The position numbers were made by a program, and so were the translations under genes. DNA of 64,000 nt from positions 558,001-622,000 of the forward strand of contig MCGE01000017.1 in the NCBI GenBank assembly GCA_002105175.1, given 5' to 3'. The notes beneath the pieces are model-generated. The model worked only from the letters and a program-made list of their open reading frames with translations, was not told the DNA's origin and searched no databases. The DNA comes from Absidia repens (taxonomy: Eukaryota; Mucoromycota; Mucoromycetes; Mucorales; Cunninghamellaceae). Of this stretch, positions 36,659 through 47,666 are shown piece after piece; position 1 is the stretch's first letter; each line of letters opens with the position of its first letter.

Positions 36659-36739
36659 TGTGGTCGTCAGTTTTGCCATCATTGTAAACCTGTATCCATC
36701 TACTCCTCCTCATTTATTTGAATATATATTTGATGATGA
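35222..36739. other. Intergenic region, nothing identified
   Basis: AT-rich sequence upstream of the PPR gene and downstream of the PPZ gene. It includes a 31-nt A tract at about 36625-36656. A 76-codon ATG frame exists on + (35480-35710) but shows no recognisable domain or supporting context. Confidence 0.5.
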
Positions 36740-38701
36740 TTACCTTGCACGTTTTGCTGGTTGGCGGTATGAGTTTTGTTCATCTTGAAATGCTTGTTGG
36801 TATTGTAATTTTCGTTGTTGTTCCATACGCTGTTCTTCTTGTAAGTGGTGCTGATATGCATCAGCTGGGTTGTGAGCTGGATACGGTGGGTGATCATGTT
36901 GGATTGGATGATGATTATGCTGTTCGTGCTGTTCCTGTATCAATTGTTGCTGTCGTAGTTGGTGCTGTTGATGTCGTTCTTTTGCCAGAGGATGATCTGC
37001 AGGTGTCAAAAGTTCAAAGGAGCACAACAGGTCTTCATTCACCGTCATGATGGAGGCAAAGTTGTCAAATTCCCCACAATAATTCGGCGCAGAAAAAACA
37101 GTGACAAGAGTGCGTTCATTAAAGAATTCATATCCATCTTCCACAACCATATGAGCACGGCAGACTAAATCCAGATCATGCTTCGCCAAAAATTCGTTGA
37201 CAATCCGACGACCAAAACAGTAAGAGACGCCTCGTTCGTTTTCTTCCCATTCCACTGCTGTATCTGATGGATCTGACCACAAGAGATCATTGAGTAATCC
37301 ATAATCTGGTACGTCACAAGGTCGTTCAATCATCCGAATTTCATCCAAGGAGTCTAACGAAGGACTATTTTTCACAAACAGAGAATGAGTATGATGGGCG
37401 TAACCAAGCGGATCAGTTTGTTTACCTTAAACCGCCATGGACGCAAAATATTTTCCCAGCCACCAATGCAGCAATTGGCATCGTATTGAAAACATCCACA
37501 AACGTCTTCCACATTTTGGTATTCGTCCTTCGTTTGCATTCGTCGTAAAATCCGTACACTACATAAAACAAGGGAGGGGAGGGGGAGAGAAATATCATGA
37601 TTAGTCACCTGTTTAAGAATAAATGAAATCCTACCATGTTTTTCTTTACTTTTCTCAATCTATTCCTATATTACCTCTTGATACATTGTCCGTTTCATGA
37701 TTTCCTCGTAATAGGAAGAAATTGGAAGGATACTTCAACTTGTAACATAGTAGTAAAAGGATAGTTTCCAAACTTTGTTTTCCGCGATCCACATAGTCAC
37801 CCAAGAAGAGATAATTGGCGTTTGGAGGATAGCCGCCCATGTTAAAGAGCCGCACCAAATCAGTATATTGTCCGTGAACCTAATAAATGCACACAAAAAC
37901 GAAGTAATCAGATGTGAGTTTTGAGCTATTTTCTATTTTGGCGGTAACTTCCCACACACACACACACACACACGCACAGAGTTACAACACATCATCAAAT
38001 AAAAAAGATATCCCACACAAACACACACATGCTCAAATCTCTTTTTTTTAAAAAAAAAAAAAAAAGTAAAAGAAGTATACATACATCGCCTACAATTTTC
38101 ACGTTGGGACTAAGTTCGATCAGAGTCTAGAATCAAAAGAAGTCAATGGACACAAAAAAAGACGAAAAAGAGTTAATCATCCACTATCTTCCGTTGTATC
38201 ACTTGACTTTTTTTTCCTTTTTTCTTCATAAATGTTCCCGTTTAGTAGACTTACCGGTTGAGAGAGAAATATATCTTGAGCGCGATGACAAATGGAGATG
38301 ATTTCAGCTTGTTTCAAGCAAACTTGACGAGTCATGGTATTTGTTTGACCGACTTGAAGTAGTCTAGAGATACAAGAATCCAAATCCAAAGGTTTATCAC
38401 CAAGTGACTTTAAAGAGGTGACGGTCATTTGTGTTTGAGAGTGCACAGTTAGTTGAGGATCAGTATTGTATTGCTCGTAATAGTCATAAGGGTCAGCAGC
38501 ACCGTTTTGGCTGGAGGCAGGGACAGAAGTAGTGCTGGCGGTAGGAGCCGCTGAAGATGCAGCATTGGAATGTTGTTGATAAACTGGAACAGGATGACTA
38601 TCATTGTAATGATCTGTTGGTAAGACCATACCACGACTTGTTTGATCCATTTGCTGGCGTTTCACTAGCGCCCGTTTTCGTTTGGAAGGTTGGTTTCCCA
38701 T
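36740..38701 (-). CDS. PPZ1: PPZ-type serine/threonine protein phosphatase
   Basis: Five exons, 38701-38255, 38126-38085, 37879-37675, 37558-37426 and 37364-36740, give 483 aa. The core has all PPP metal motifs: GDVHGQ, GDYVDRG, GNHE, then [14 protein letters not shown] and [14 protein letters not shown] identity rests on the N-terminal MGNQPSK myristoylation signal and Ser/Gln-rich extension of about 90 residues, and on [13 protein letters not shown], which is closer to yeast Ppz1 than to PP1. Ppz phosphatases act in K+/Na+ homeostasis and are restricted to fungi. The tail after the core (Gln/His-rich, ending QPAKRAR) is unusual. The TAA at 36740 overlaps a GTAATC that could serve as a donor, so a further exon is not excluded. 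Confidence 0.92.
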
Positions 38702-40517
38702 AAAAAATAAAGATATTGACTTGGGACGTGTAATAAAAAAAAATTAATAAAAAAAGTAAAGGAGAGAGAAAAGAAAAGAAAAAAAAGCTGGATGAGCAAT
38801 TTTTAAAACCGTCTTACCCCTTTTTGTCCATTGGTGTCATTCCTAAATTTAGCCAAGTCCAAAGTGAAAAGTAGGGTGATCCATTTGTTAAAAGTTTCAA
38901 GTGCCGAAAATGCAAAAAAAAAAAAAAAAAAAAGAAAAAGAAAAAAATCTTGTCGTCAACAACCTTGGCCTGTGCGATGAAACCCTGTGCTATTTTCGAC
39001 TTTTCTGATATTAGTCATGTTTTCTATTTGAAAGGATGTAAAGTGAGTAGCATTCAAAAATCATCTCTGGAAAGCATATTTTACAGCTCTTATTATCATT
39101 CCTTTCCCCAAGGATTGCTTTAGGGTGTTTCAGATACATATTGCTTTAACTAACTAATAATTAATATCCTTTTTGCGTATCTGAGCGAGTAACAGAGTAA
39201 TAGAACATAATGCTGTAATCAACGGCATGATGACTCGGTATTTGACATCTGTGTGGGAAAAGTAGGAGGCGGCATTGTATTGAACATATTTGTAGTCATT
39301 AATACGCGTCAGTACAAATATCAGAATGATTAATAGCATTTTTTTGGAGTCAAATAAATTTTATTGGCATGATAAATAAATACGAACAGGGACAGTTTAA
39401 ACTATATGTAAATGTACAGTATAAGCTAAACTAAGATAATCTAAACTAAAACTAGTGTCAACTAAACTATAATCAGAATAAGCCGCAACTATAGGTGCTC
39501 AACAATATTCTCGTTTTCAAGTATTTTAAGTTTCAATTGAGACAAAGTACTTTCTTTTTCGACCATGGAAACTGAAGATTAAGAGGAAGTATGATAAATA
39601 TTTTTAGAGGCACCTGTTAAAAATTTTGAGACGATGCAAAATAAAATTAAGACATATCATAGGCAAATTAATCAAAGTTAATAAATTGTATCATAAACGC
39701 CAAATTACATAGCAGTAAGGGTCCTTTGACCGGCAAAAATCGGTCGATCGAATCCGGCGCTTTATCTTGTAACACTAAATCGCCCATTTTTCGTGCAATT
39801 CCATCGATTTCGAATTTCCCCCATTTACTATAGTTTTAATGGATGTATTACACTCGACTTTTTTTTGCTGTTACCTTCATTATGCATAATCATTTTAACT
39901 CCGATCTCTCCAACAGTGAAGAACAGTATCTACACTGAAAATATATCCCACACTTGATCCTAGTTTCATAAGAATTTCACTGATAATTATATATTTCGTA
40001 GATTTGACAAGATCGGTCCTTCGTCAAAAACTAATAAGTAGGTTTCCATACATTCGTTTTAATAACTTTGTTCTTTGCCGTAGTTTCAGATATGATAATC
40101 CTGCAATCCTTCATATTGTATATGGAAATGTGCTGGAGCTTGCCCTAAGTTAAACTGTTTCCGGTATCTTCACCCTGTCTTTTTAAAATACTGATTTCGC
40201 TTTATACGCTTTCCAATTCAATTAATCACTTTATTCCAGTTTCACCATCCCTTATCCTTTCTTATTTTTTTTTTTACTCCAATCCCATGTTCTTTTTCCT
40301 TCTTCTTCAACATCACTGTATACACATATCCAATCTATTCACACTCCGTTCAAATTTTCAATCAACTGCATCAAATCAAATAAAAATATAATCAAAACGC
40401 CTTGTGGTTTTTATTCAAAAAAAGATATAAAAGGGAGGCAAATGTAGATGGGGGAGGGGGAGAGGGAATGGGAGAGGGGATGGAGTAGGAAGGGAAGGTA
40501 TCAAAATCTGTTATAAA
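38702..40517. other. Long intergenic region
   Basis: PPZ promoter side: A/G tracts to about 38950. At 39350-39480 a minus-strand 3'-UTR-like stretch (TAGTTTAG repeats, AATAAA) resembles the tail of the dispersed repeats. 39500-40400 is AT-rich without coding signal. The tropomyosin poly(A) signal lies at 40410-40415 (minus). A 61-codon hydrophobic frame at 39154-39339 (-) is not convincing. Confidence 0.45.
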
Positions 40518-41185
40518 CTAAATATCATCTAATTGAGCGTTGAATTCATCCAGTTGCGCTTGGAGTTCTGCATTCTTGGTCTTCACTTCTTCGGTTTTTT
40601 GTTCTTGGGCTTGAAGTAATGATTCCAATTGCTGTACCTTGCGTTCAAAATGTTCCGCTTTCACATCTGCTTCACGGAAGCTGTCAAAAAAATAAATAAA
40701 TAAAAAAGTATGAGATTTCCAACAACAACATCACCTATTTTTTTCTAAGCCCTCCATCCCTCCCGTTCCACCTTTATAATCTTACTTGGCAGTGGTTTCA
40801 CGCAGCGATTTGTCCGAATTTTCCAGTTCTTGTTCCAAAAGATTGATACGTCGCTGGCGGAGTCGTTTTCTTTCTTCAAGCCATCACCATCTTCTTCTAA
40901 AGCTTTCAGTTGTTGAATCTTTTCCAAGGCGGTTTCGAGATCGTCGGTCAAGTGCTTGTTTTGGTTGGACAAGGAAACAATTTCATGTTCTTGCTGCATC
41001 TTTTCGTCTTCAACTCGTTTCAGTTTTTCTTCGAGGTCAGCTACCTTGGCATTAGCATCATCCACTTCGCCACGTAAGCGAGCCATTTTCTATAAGCAAG
41101 GAATGACAGAAAAAAGAGGTTAGGTATTATTCATTTTTTAAGTGATATGATTTTTTTTTCTTCTTACTTCTTTAATTTTGTCCAT
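40518..41185 (-). CDS. TPM1: Tropomyosin (one apparent frame break)
   Basis: Three exons, 41185-41168 (MDKIKE), 41089-40786 and 40680-40518. With one base restored near 40862-40865 they give 161 aa, exactly the length of S. pombe Cdc8. The coiled coil is continuous: MARLRGEVDDANAKVADLEE, LETALEKIQQLKALEE, then, in the next frame, LRQRRINLLEQELENSDKSL, and FREADVKAEHFERKVQQLE near the C-terminus, a hallmark of fungal tropomyosins. It wraps actin filaments and stabilises actin cables for polar growth and cytokinesis. The start is shared in a 253-nt divergent region with the membrane-protein gene at 41439. Confidence 0.9.
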
Positions 41186-41438
41186 AATGTGTTGTATTAC
41201 AAAGTGTAAGAAAAGAAGAGGAAAACTAAAGTTTCAAAGCAAAAGAAAGGAAGGGAAAAAAAAAAAAAAAAAAAAAAAAGACGGATTTTATTGGTCAACT
41301 CGAACCCACTGCCTCGTGAAACGGTGTTTCAAAACGACAATAAAAAATAGCCAATGTTGGACCCAGCTCCCCTTTTTCCCCTTCTTTTTTTTCACTTTCT
41401 TTCTCCTTATTCTCTCAACTTTTTTTTATACCACATTT

Positions 41439-41960
41439 ATGGCTGGAAGTATGGGTAGCAACAAACTTAGTAAAAAAATTCCTTTTGAATCATTGCAACA
41501 GATATCATCGTTTGTTTCTTCCCCACAAGCAAGATATACAGTGATGACCACGGCTTCGTATATGACGATGATAACCATATCTATGGCAGTCATCAGCTCT
41601 GTGTTTTGTATGTTTATCTTTGTCACCTTGGTGGACGACGTTATAAGGATTACAGCCCCTCACCGCGTTTGGCTATTTACGAAGAAACGTCTACAATTGG
41701 ATTGGCCTTTTATGGTGGGCAAAATTAGTGAACAACTGACCTATTTTGCCGAATGGGAAAAACAAAAACGATCATCTTGGTATAGTCATCAATATCAACA
41801 ACAACAACAACAACAACGGCAATTTAATCCTTCATCTGGATTTGACTCTTTTAACGGATCAAGTTTTGCCACCAATCAAGATGATACCTTCCACGATATT
41901 TTATTTACCATTACTCGATACCTCAACAATTATGTTAATACCCATTCAAAACACCAATAG
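41439..41960 (+). CDS. Small single-pass membrane protein, unknown
   Basis: A single exon of 173 aa from the ATG at 41439. A hydrophobic segment at about residues 41-64 (YMTMITISMAVISSVFCMFI) is followed by a basic, aromatic stretch (RVWLFTKKRLQLDWPF) and a Gln-rich, probably disordered tail. I do not recognise the family. It diverges from tropomyosin over a short promoter. A TTTAGTTTA motif follows the stop closely. The composition outside the Gln run looks like genuine coding sequence. Confidence 0.6.
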   Translation: MAGSMGSNKLSKKIPFESLQQISSFVSSPQARYTVMTTASYMTMITISMAVISSVFCMFIFVTLVDDVIRITAPHRVWLFTKKRLQLDWPFMVGKISEQLTYFAEWEKQKRSSWYSHQYQQQQQQQRQFNPSSGFDSFNGSSFATNQDDTFHDILFTITRYLNNYVNTHSKHQ

Positions 41961-42420
41961 TCTTTAGTTTATTTTTTATTGTAATGATACATTGATTGAT
42001 TGATTGATTATAGAATAGAATAAAAAAAAATTATTTAGCCCTAACAAATATGAAATCACATGTGTGTTGTTGTTATTGGTGTGCAAAATGTGTGTAATCT
42101 ATCCTTTTTTCATTCCATCCCATTCCATTCCATTGCATCTCAAATGCATGATTCATCTATTTACCCCATACCCCAAACCTTTTTATTTTTATTTTTTTAT
42201 GTACATCCCGTTCCCCCGTCACAAATCAATTTTGATGATATATAATAGATAGCAATGCCCTTATTTTCTTTTATTTTTTATTACAAAATACCCATTCAAA
42301 TCTAAACTATATGTAGAAATATTTATATGTAGTGTGCATGTGTGTGTGTGTGTGTGTGTGTGGGGTAGTAAGAAAACAAAGGGTAAGGTAATAATAACAA
42401 TATACTATAAAATCGTTAAT

Positions 42421-42833
42421 CTATTCAGTCTTGTCCACCTTCCCAGAATTCATATCCTCCACCATGGCCACCAGAATATAACCTATCACCACAAGATTCG
42501 CGACCAAAGCCGCCGCGCCAGCAGCGTACGTATTATTACCTGTATCGATAAAAACAAAGCGGTGGAAGTGACATATTAGTGTATCCCAAGAGCGGGAAGG
42601 TTTGTGAGCCTCTCTCGTCCCTTTCCTTGACTTCATTTATTTTACTTACCACCGAAAACGGTGTCTAGCGAATAAAAGTACGTGGCGATAGGAGCAATAA
42701 ACAAGAGTGCTGAGAATCCTAAGAGTTTGAAGATGACACTTTTGCTGATGGAAGGTCGCGTTGATACATTTGTTTTTTCCACTACTTTTTCCTTTTTTGA
42801 TGATTCTCCTTTTGATGATTGCGATTTGCCCAT
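42421..42833 (-). CDS. VMA21: V-ATPase assembly membrane protein VMA21
   Basis: Two exons, 42833-42650 and 42539-42421, give 100 aa. Two membrane hairpin segments are visible: IFKLLGFSALLFIAPIATYF and AAGAAALVANLVVIGYILVA, separated by a short loop (FGGNNTY), as in VMA21. It is an ER chaperone that assembles the V0 sector of the vacuolar proton pump. The N-terminus is Lys/Ser-rich. The tail MVEDMNSGKVDKTE carries no clear C-terminal KKxx retrieval signal, unlike yeast Vma21. It diverges from the cyclophilin gene with 212 nt between the start codons. Confidence 0.88.
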
Positions 42834-43045
42834 GATGAGGAATGTGCCGATTCAATAAAAGGGAACGAAGTGAAAGAAAAAAAAAAAAGAAAAAAGAAAA
42901 CTGGAGACCCAGAACGGAAATGCTGGGTCATGACTGACAAAAATTATAGCTCCGCTTTTTCGATATTTTTTTTTTCTTTTTGTGAACGACGAGCCTGTTT
43001 TTTGATTCATCTCTTCTTTTTTTCTTTTTACGATCCTCAGGAAAC

Positions 43046-44624
43046 ATGCCTATCAATCCTCGTGTGTTCTTTGACTTTGATGTCGATGGTCAACGCAGTA
43101 AGTCGAAAGTGACTTTTGTTCGACATCCTTGAACTCACACTTCCATTTCCTACGTTATTTTTTCTAGTTGGTAGAGTGATATTTGAGCTCTTCGCTGATG
43201 AAGTCCCAAAGACAGCTGAAAACTTTCGTGCTTTATGTACAGGTATGGTGATTATTGGAACCTTTTTTTTATTTTTAGTGTTCTAACAATTTTGTTTAAA
43301 TGGAATATTAGGTGAACTTGGCTTGGGAAAAATCAGCAACATGCCCTTACACTATAGGGGATCAATCTTTCATAGGTAATGGCAATACGACGATAACCTA
43401 CTTGGGTCAACAACTAATATACACATATTGGTGATATTTTGCATATAGAATCATCAAGGGCTTTTGTGTTCAAGGCGGTGATTTTACCAGGCGTAACGGC
43501 TCCGGAGGCGAAAGTATTTACGGTGCTACCTTCCCTGACGAATCGTTTGCACGAAAACATACCACTGAAGGACTCCTCAGCATGGCGAATCGAGGGCCCA
43601 ACACACAATCTTCTCAGTTCTTCATTACAACACGCCCTACACCTCATTTAGATGGAAAACATGTTGTCTTTGGTCGCGTAGTTCACGGTTACGATATTAT
43701 TCAACGTGTTGAAAAGGAACCTGTGGACGAACGAAGCAAGCCTTTGAGCACGGTGATGGTTGCAAACTCTGGAGAATTAGAACTTCGACTCCCTCAAGGT
43801 AATATAAAAAGATATGAAAACATTAGAGATGGACTGACAGAAGAAGAAAAAAAGACACTCACAGTGGCATTCTTTAATAGTACAAGCACCTGCATCGAAA
43901 GAACCCAATCGAAAACGGTCAAGATCCGCCTCTGTCTCATCCCATGATTCTGCTGGCTCCTCCAACCGATCCCGATCCTTGTCAGTGTCAGCCTCCTCCG
44001 ACTCCGAAGACGAACGACGACGACGAAAACGACGAAGCCGACACCATAAGAAACACAAAAAATCATCATCATCATCATCATCAAAAAAGGACAAGAAGAA
44101 GAAGAAGAAGAAGTCATCCAGTCGCAAACATCGCCGACGTAGCCCCAGTGTCGATTCTTATGCTAGTGATGACGGACGACGATCCCGGTCTAGGTCGCGC
44201 TCCTTATCTCCTGTGGCCGATCAACGTGAACAAGAACAAAACACGGCAGCTGCTAGATCGCCATCTGTTGACAATGTGGATCGTTCGTCACACCCTTCTC
44301 GATCACCATCGCCTCGCCGCCGTAGCCATAGCCATAGCCGTGCATCCTCAAGATCAGTTTCCCCAAGGCACCGTGATAGGTACGATTCTCGTAGGGACCG
44401 ACGCTCTTACCGCGATGATGATGATCTTATGGATGACGAAAAGCCGGATTGGGAACGACAACGACGATTCCCTGATGACCCTGATGTGCAGTTCAAAGGA
44501 CGAGGCAGAAAGGTAATGATATAAACAGTCGGTGATAAAAGAGAACATTATTACTCACACTATTATTATTGTTTGTCTCTTATAGAAGTACAGACCTTCC
44601 GGTGGCGGTATGCGTGCTTGGTGA
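43046..44624 (+). CDS. SR-rich nuclear cyclophilin (PPIG-like peptidyl-prolyl isomerase)
   Basis: Six exons, 43046-43097, 43168-43242, 43312-43375, 43449-43798, 43881-44512 and 44586-44624, give 403 aa. The N-terminal 175 residues form the cyclophilin fold: [25 protein letters not shown] with the catalytic Arg, [15 protein letters not shown] and [10 protein letters not shown]. The cyclosporin-contact Trp of cyclophilin A is His here (TPHLDG), as in human PPIG. The C-terminal half is Arg/Ser and Lys-rich (for example [14 protein letters not shown]). SR-cyclophilins associate with spliceosomes and RNA polymerase II; a nuclear splicing role is inferred. Confidence 0.93.
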
Positions 44625-45085
44625 ATATGTTAGTTATAGATTATATATTTTATTTGCTGTAGTTTTGTTGTAGCTCTTCACTTCCTATTATTTATCATAT
44701 CAAATCAAATAAAAGCTAGTTTACACAGTATCATCATTTGTATTCTATAATTAAAAAGTGGACAGTGAAAATGTGTTTGAATATGAATTTTATTGGATTG
44801 TAATCAAGTCGTCAATAAACTACGATAGATGGGAAGGAGTGGGCTAGGATACTAGAGAATGTCAAAGATGGGGGATAAAGTGAGGGAAAAACTGGTAGGT
44901 GAATTAGAAAACTAAATGTTGACACAAAATGGATATAATGGAGAGAGGATTATAACAAATATGGGGATAAAAAAGGAATACAGTAATGGACGCGTTCGAA
45001 GGTAGGCGATAATATGGGGGAGACTACACTAGTATCATAGGAGAGGATGGGGGATTAGGGGGTAGAAATAGCTACGAATTCTATA
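44625..45085. other. Intergenic region between convergent genes
   Basis: This holds the cyclophilin 3' UTR with AATAAA at 44708-44713, and the p24 gene's 3' flank. I see nothing else. Confidence 0.55.
44708..44713 (+). terminator. AATAAA poly(A) signal of the cyclophilin gene
   Basis: A canonical signal lies 84 nt after the stop. Confidence 0.6.
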
Positions 45086-45805
45086 CTAAACACCGCCACG
45101 TTTGATCTTGAAAAAGCTTTGGATGACGAAGACCTGCAGACCAGCCATAGTGATGATAGCTAAGGATTCCAAAGAAGCAAACCAAAGAATTCGACTTTCG
45201 GTGGAAACAACAGTGTTGGCATTGCGATGTTCCCTTGTCCGGAGATGTTTTTGTACGCGAGAAATAGATGTCAGTGTGTCAGAGATTTTGACCAGTGATT
45301 CCTCCAAAGCTGATGAAGCCGAAGGATCCGAGGGTTGGTTTTCCTGAAGCCGTTGAAGCCGAAGTTCTTGTTCCAGACTGATTTCAAAATCGATAAGCTT
45401 TTCGGCAAAAGTCGACATATCATTGAGAAAACAAAAACTGTACTCGCCCACATGACGTGCTGTAAAAACGTAGTCCCCTTGTCGTTCCCGTTTTCCATCC
45501 AAAATAATCTTGTTGGCTGGATCCGTTACTTCAAAGTCAATATCAAAGGATCCACCTGCTTGTACCTATTGAAAAAAAGAAGAAGAAGAAAACAGCGACT
45601 GGTCAGTAGGATGGTTTTGTACTTCGAAAAGGTTCAATTTTACCGCAAAATAAAAGCCAATCTTCTTTCCAGGAGCGTCGGACCATGTATAAAAACAAGC
45701 CCGTTCGTTTGCACCGACATTATACGTCAGAGCAATGGCAGTGACAGTGGAGAAGTAAAAGAGAGAAAAGATGGAAAAAAAGAAAATAATAAAAGAATGA
45801 GGCAT
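45086..45805 (-). CDS. p24 / emp24-gp25L family cargo receptor
   Basis: Two exons, 45805-45644 and 45565-45086, give 213 aa. A signal peptide (SFIIFFFSIFSLFYFSTVTA) is followed by the GOLD domain (ERACFYTWSDAPGKKIGFYF, GSFDIDFEVTDP, GEYSFCFLND with the paired cysteines). A coiled-coil stalk, one membrane span (LESLAIITMAGLQVFVIQ) and a short cytosolic tail, SFFKIKRGGV, complete it. The diphenylalanine and basic residues are the COPII/COPI binding pattern. p24 proteins cycle between ER and Golgi and select cargo such as GPI-anchored proteins. The subfamily (Erp/Emp24/Erv25) is not assigned. Confidence 0.92.
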
Positions 45806-46370
45806 GGGTCAAAAGCGATAAAGGGGACCAAGAAGAGAAAATGGGGAGGCTATTTTTTGAGAAATTCTCTGGGATTAAAAAATTCAGGGGTGACAGCAGA
45901 GTCACAAATATTGAAAACGTAAAACCTATGTATCAATATTTGTGTAAATCATTGATAGAATGCACACTGCATGACTTACTTTTTACAGATATGTATACAT
46001 ATTTATATATGACTATGATATCTTGTCGATTACAACCATTCATGATATTAAAAAGATCGTTTTGCATGAATTTTCAATTCCCGCCTTCTCAAATAATCAT
46101 CAGGGCCATTTCAGTTATGAACCAAACAAACATTATTATGATTATATTTAATTTGTGTAAGGTGATTAGGATCATGACGAGTAAAAAACTAACATTTTAG
46201 AATTATTATGTTATTTTTTAATACCGTCTTTAGATAACAAAACAAAAAAAACAAAAAACAAAAAACAAAAAGAGGTGGCATCACAGAAACAGAAACAAGA
46301 CTTCTTTTTTGTCATCGGAAATATCCTTCTTTTTCTTTTACTTTCTCTCTCGTGTTTGTTTTTCCTTATC
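45806..46370. other. Divergent intergenic region, p24 / J-domain gene
   Basis: AT-rich sequence, with an AAACAAAA-type simple repeat at about 46239-46270 and a T/C-rich leader (46300-46370) before the J-protein ATG. I see no gene. Confidence 0.5.
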
Positions 46371-47559
46371 ATGCCTGTTGCCATTCCTACTTCTCCTTAT
46401 ACGTTAGGCTCACTCCAACAACGATCAAAGTATGCCATTGTTGAAGAAATCTTATCCGCAACGAATTATTACCAAGTCTTGAGTGTAGACCGACAGGCCA
46501 CAGCAGAAGAAATAAGGAAGGCATATATTCAAGTATGATAACACTCAATGCCATTATGTAATGCCACTAGATTATCAAATCTTATACTTTCTTGATTGTA
46601 TTATAGAAAAGTCGTGCTTGTCATCCTGATAAATTACCAAGCTATCCTCGAGCAACTGAGTGTTTCCAAAGTACAGTATAGCATATGAAAAAGGAAAAAA
46701 AATCAAGTTTGAATACAATCTTTTTTTGTTAACCTGATCGTTTTTGTGATATATGTAGGACTTGTATTGGCTCATGAAACACTCACTAATCCGTCATTAC
46801 GATTAAAATACCAAATGACCGAGGAAAACTCAAATTATGATATTAGTAACGATTTAGACGAAGAAACTACACAAGATGTATTCGAAAGGGTAGTTCAACA
46901 GGTATAATCCTAATATGGTACATCAGGAACTAGCGGAGTTATTGACGCTTTTTTTTTTTTTAGCTGTATTCAGAAATGCTAGATGGCGAATTCCAAACTA
47001 TGCGAGTCATTTTAAGTACGATACTGTTGAAAATAATCTGGATTGATGGTTTGAAATTACACCATTATTTTATATTCATTATTTATTTTTCCTTTTATCA
47101 TACTGTAGGTGCTATCAACGAAGCTCATCCTTACTTAAAAGTAACAAATGAGTTAATCGATCATGCAGAAGATGCATTCAAAAGGATCAGGGGACTGTTA
47201 TTTTGTGAGTCTATTACAGTAAAATATGATAACAACCTGGCATTATTTTTTAATTAACCTAATTTATTATACTATACATAGCCACCCAAAAGTATTATAA
47301 AATGATACAGTTTGAACTGATTCGCTTATATGGCCTGTCCCAAGAAATCCGGCAACTAGGTTTATTTGATATTCGGAAGCGGATCCAACTCTCGATTTCT
47401 GTTAGCATCTTATTGTTAGAAATCCCAATAATTATCAATAATGCTTCAAAAGAGAATCATAATATGGGTGTATTAGGTGGATTCGGTAGTGTTGTAGAAA
47501 CTATGTTAGAGTCAACTATTCAGATTTTAGAAATCGGGGAGCGGTACACAACACTGTGA
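46371..47559 (+). CDS. J-domain (DnaJ/Hsp40) protein
   Basis: Six exons, 46371-46532, 46607-46670, 46759-46901, 46964-47015, 47109-47204 and 47282-47559, give 264 aa. The J domain is at residues 32-95: NYYQVLSVDRQATAEEIRKA, then the Hsp70-activating HPD at 60-62 (RACHPDK). It should stimulate an Hsp70 ATPase. The C-terminal 165 residues have no recognised domain; a hydrophobic stretch (SISVSILLLEIPIIIN) precedes a Gly-containing end (NMGVLGGFGSVVETMLES). I chose the ATG at 46371 because the frame upstream lacks an ATG. Iml1 starts 108 nt downstream on the same strand. Confidence 0.82.
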
Positions 47560-47666
47560 AGTATTGACGGCAGCGGACTTTAAACACTATACCTACAGAA
47601 ATAAAATAATACCTATTTTTTTTTTTTAATTTTCCTTTTTTTTTTTTTCTAAATGAATCGAATGGA

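Noticed and set aside
39154..39339. 61-codon hydrophobic frame (-) starting MLLIILIFVL
   Set aside because: It has an ATG and plausible hydrophobic stretches, but a 3'-UTR-like AATAAA sits immediately upstream, there is no promoter room, and I recognise no family. It remains possible but is not supportable.
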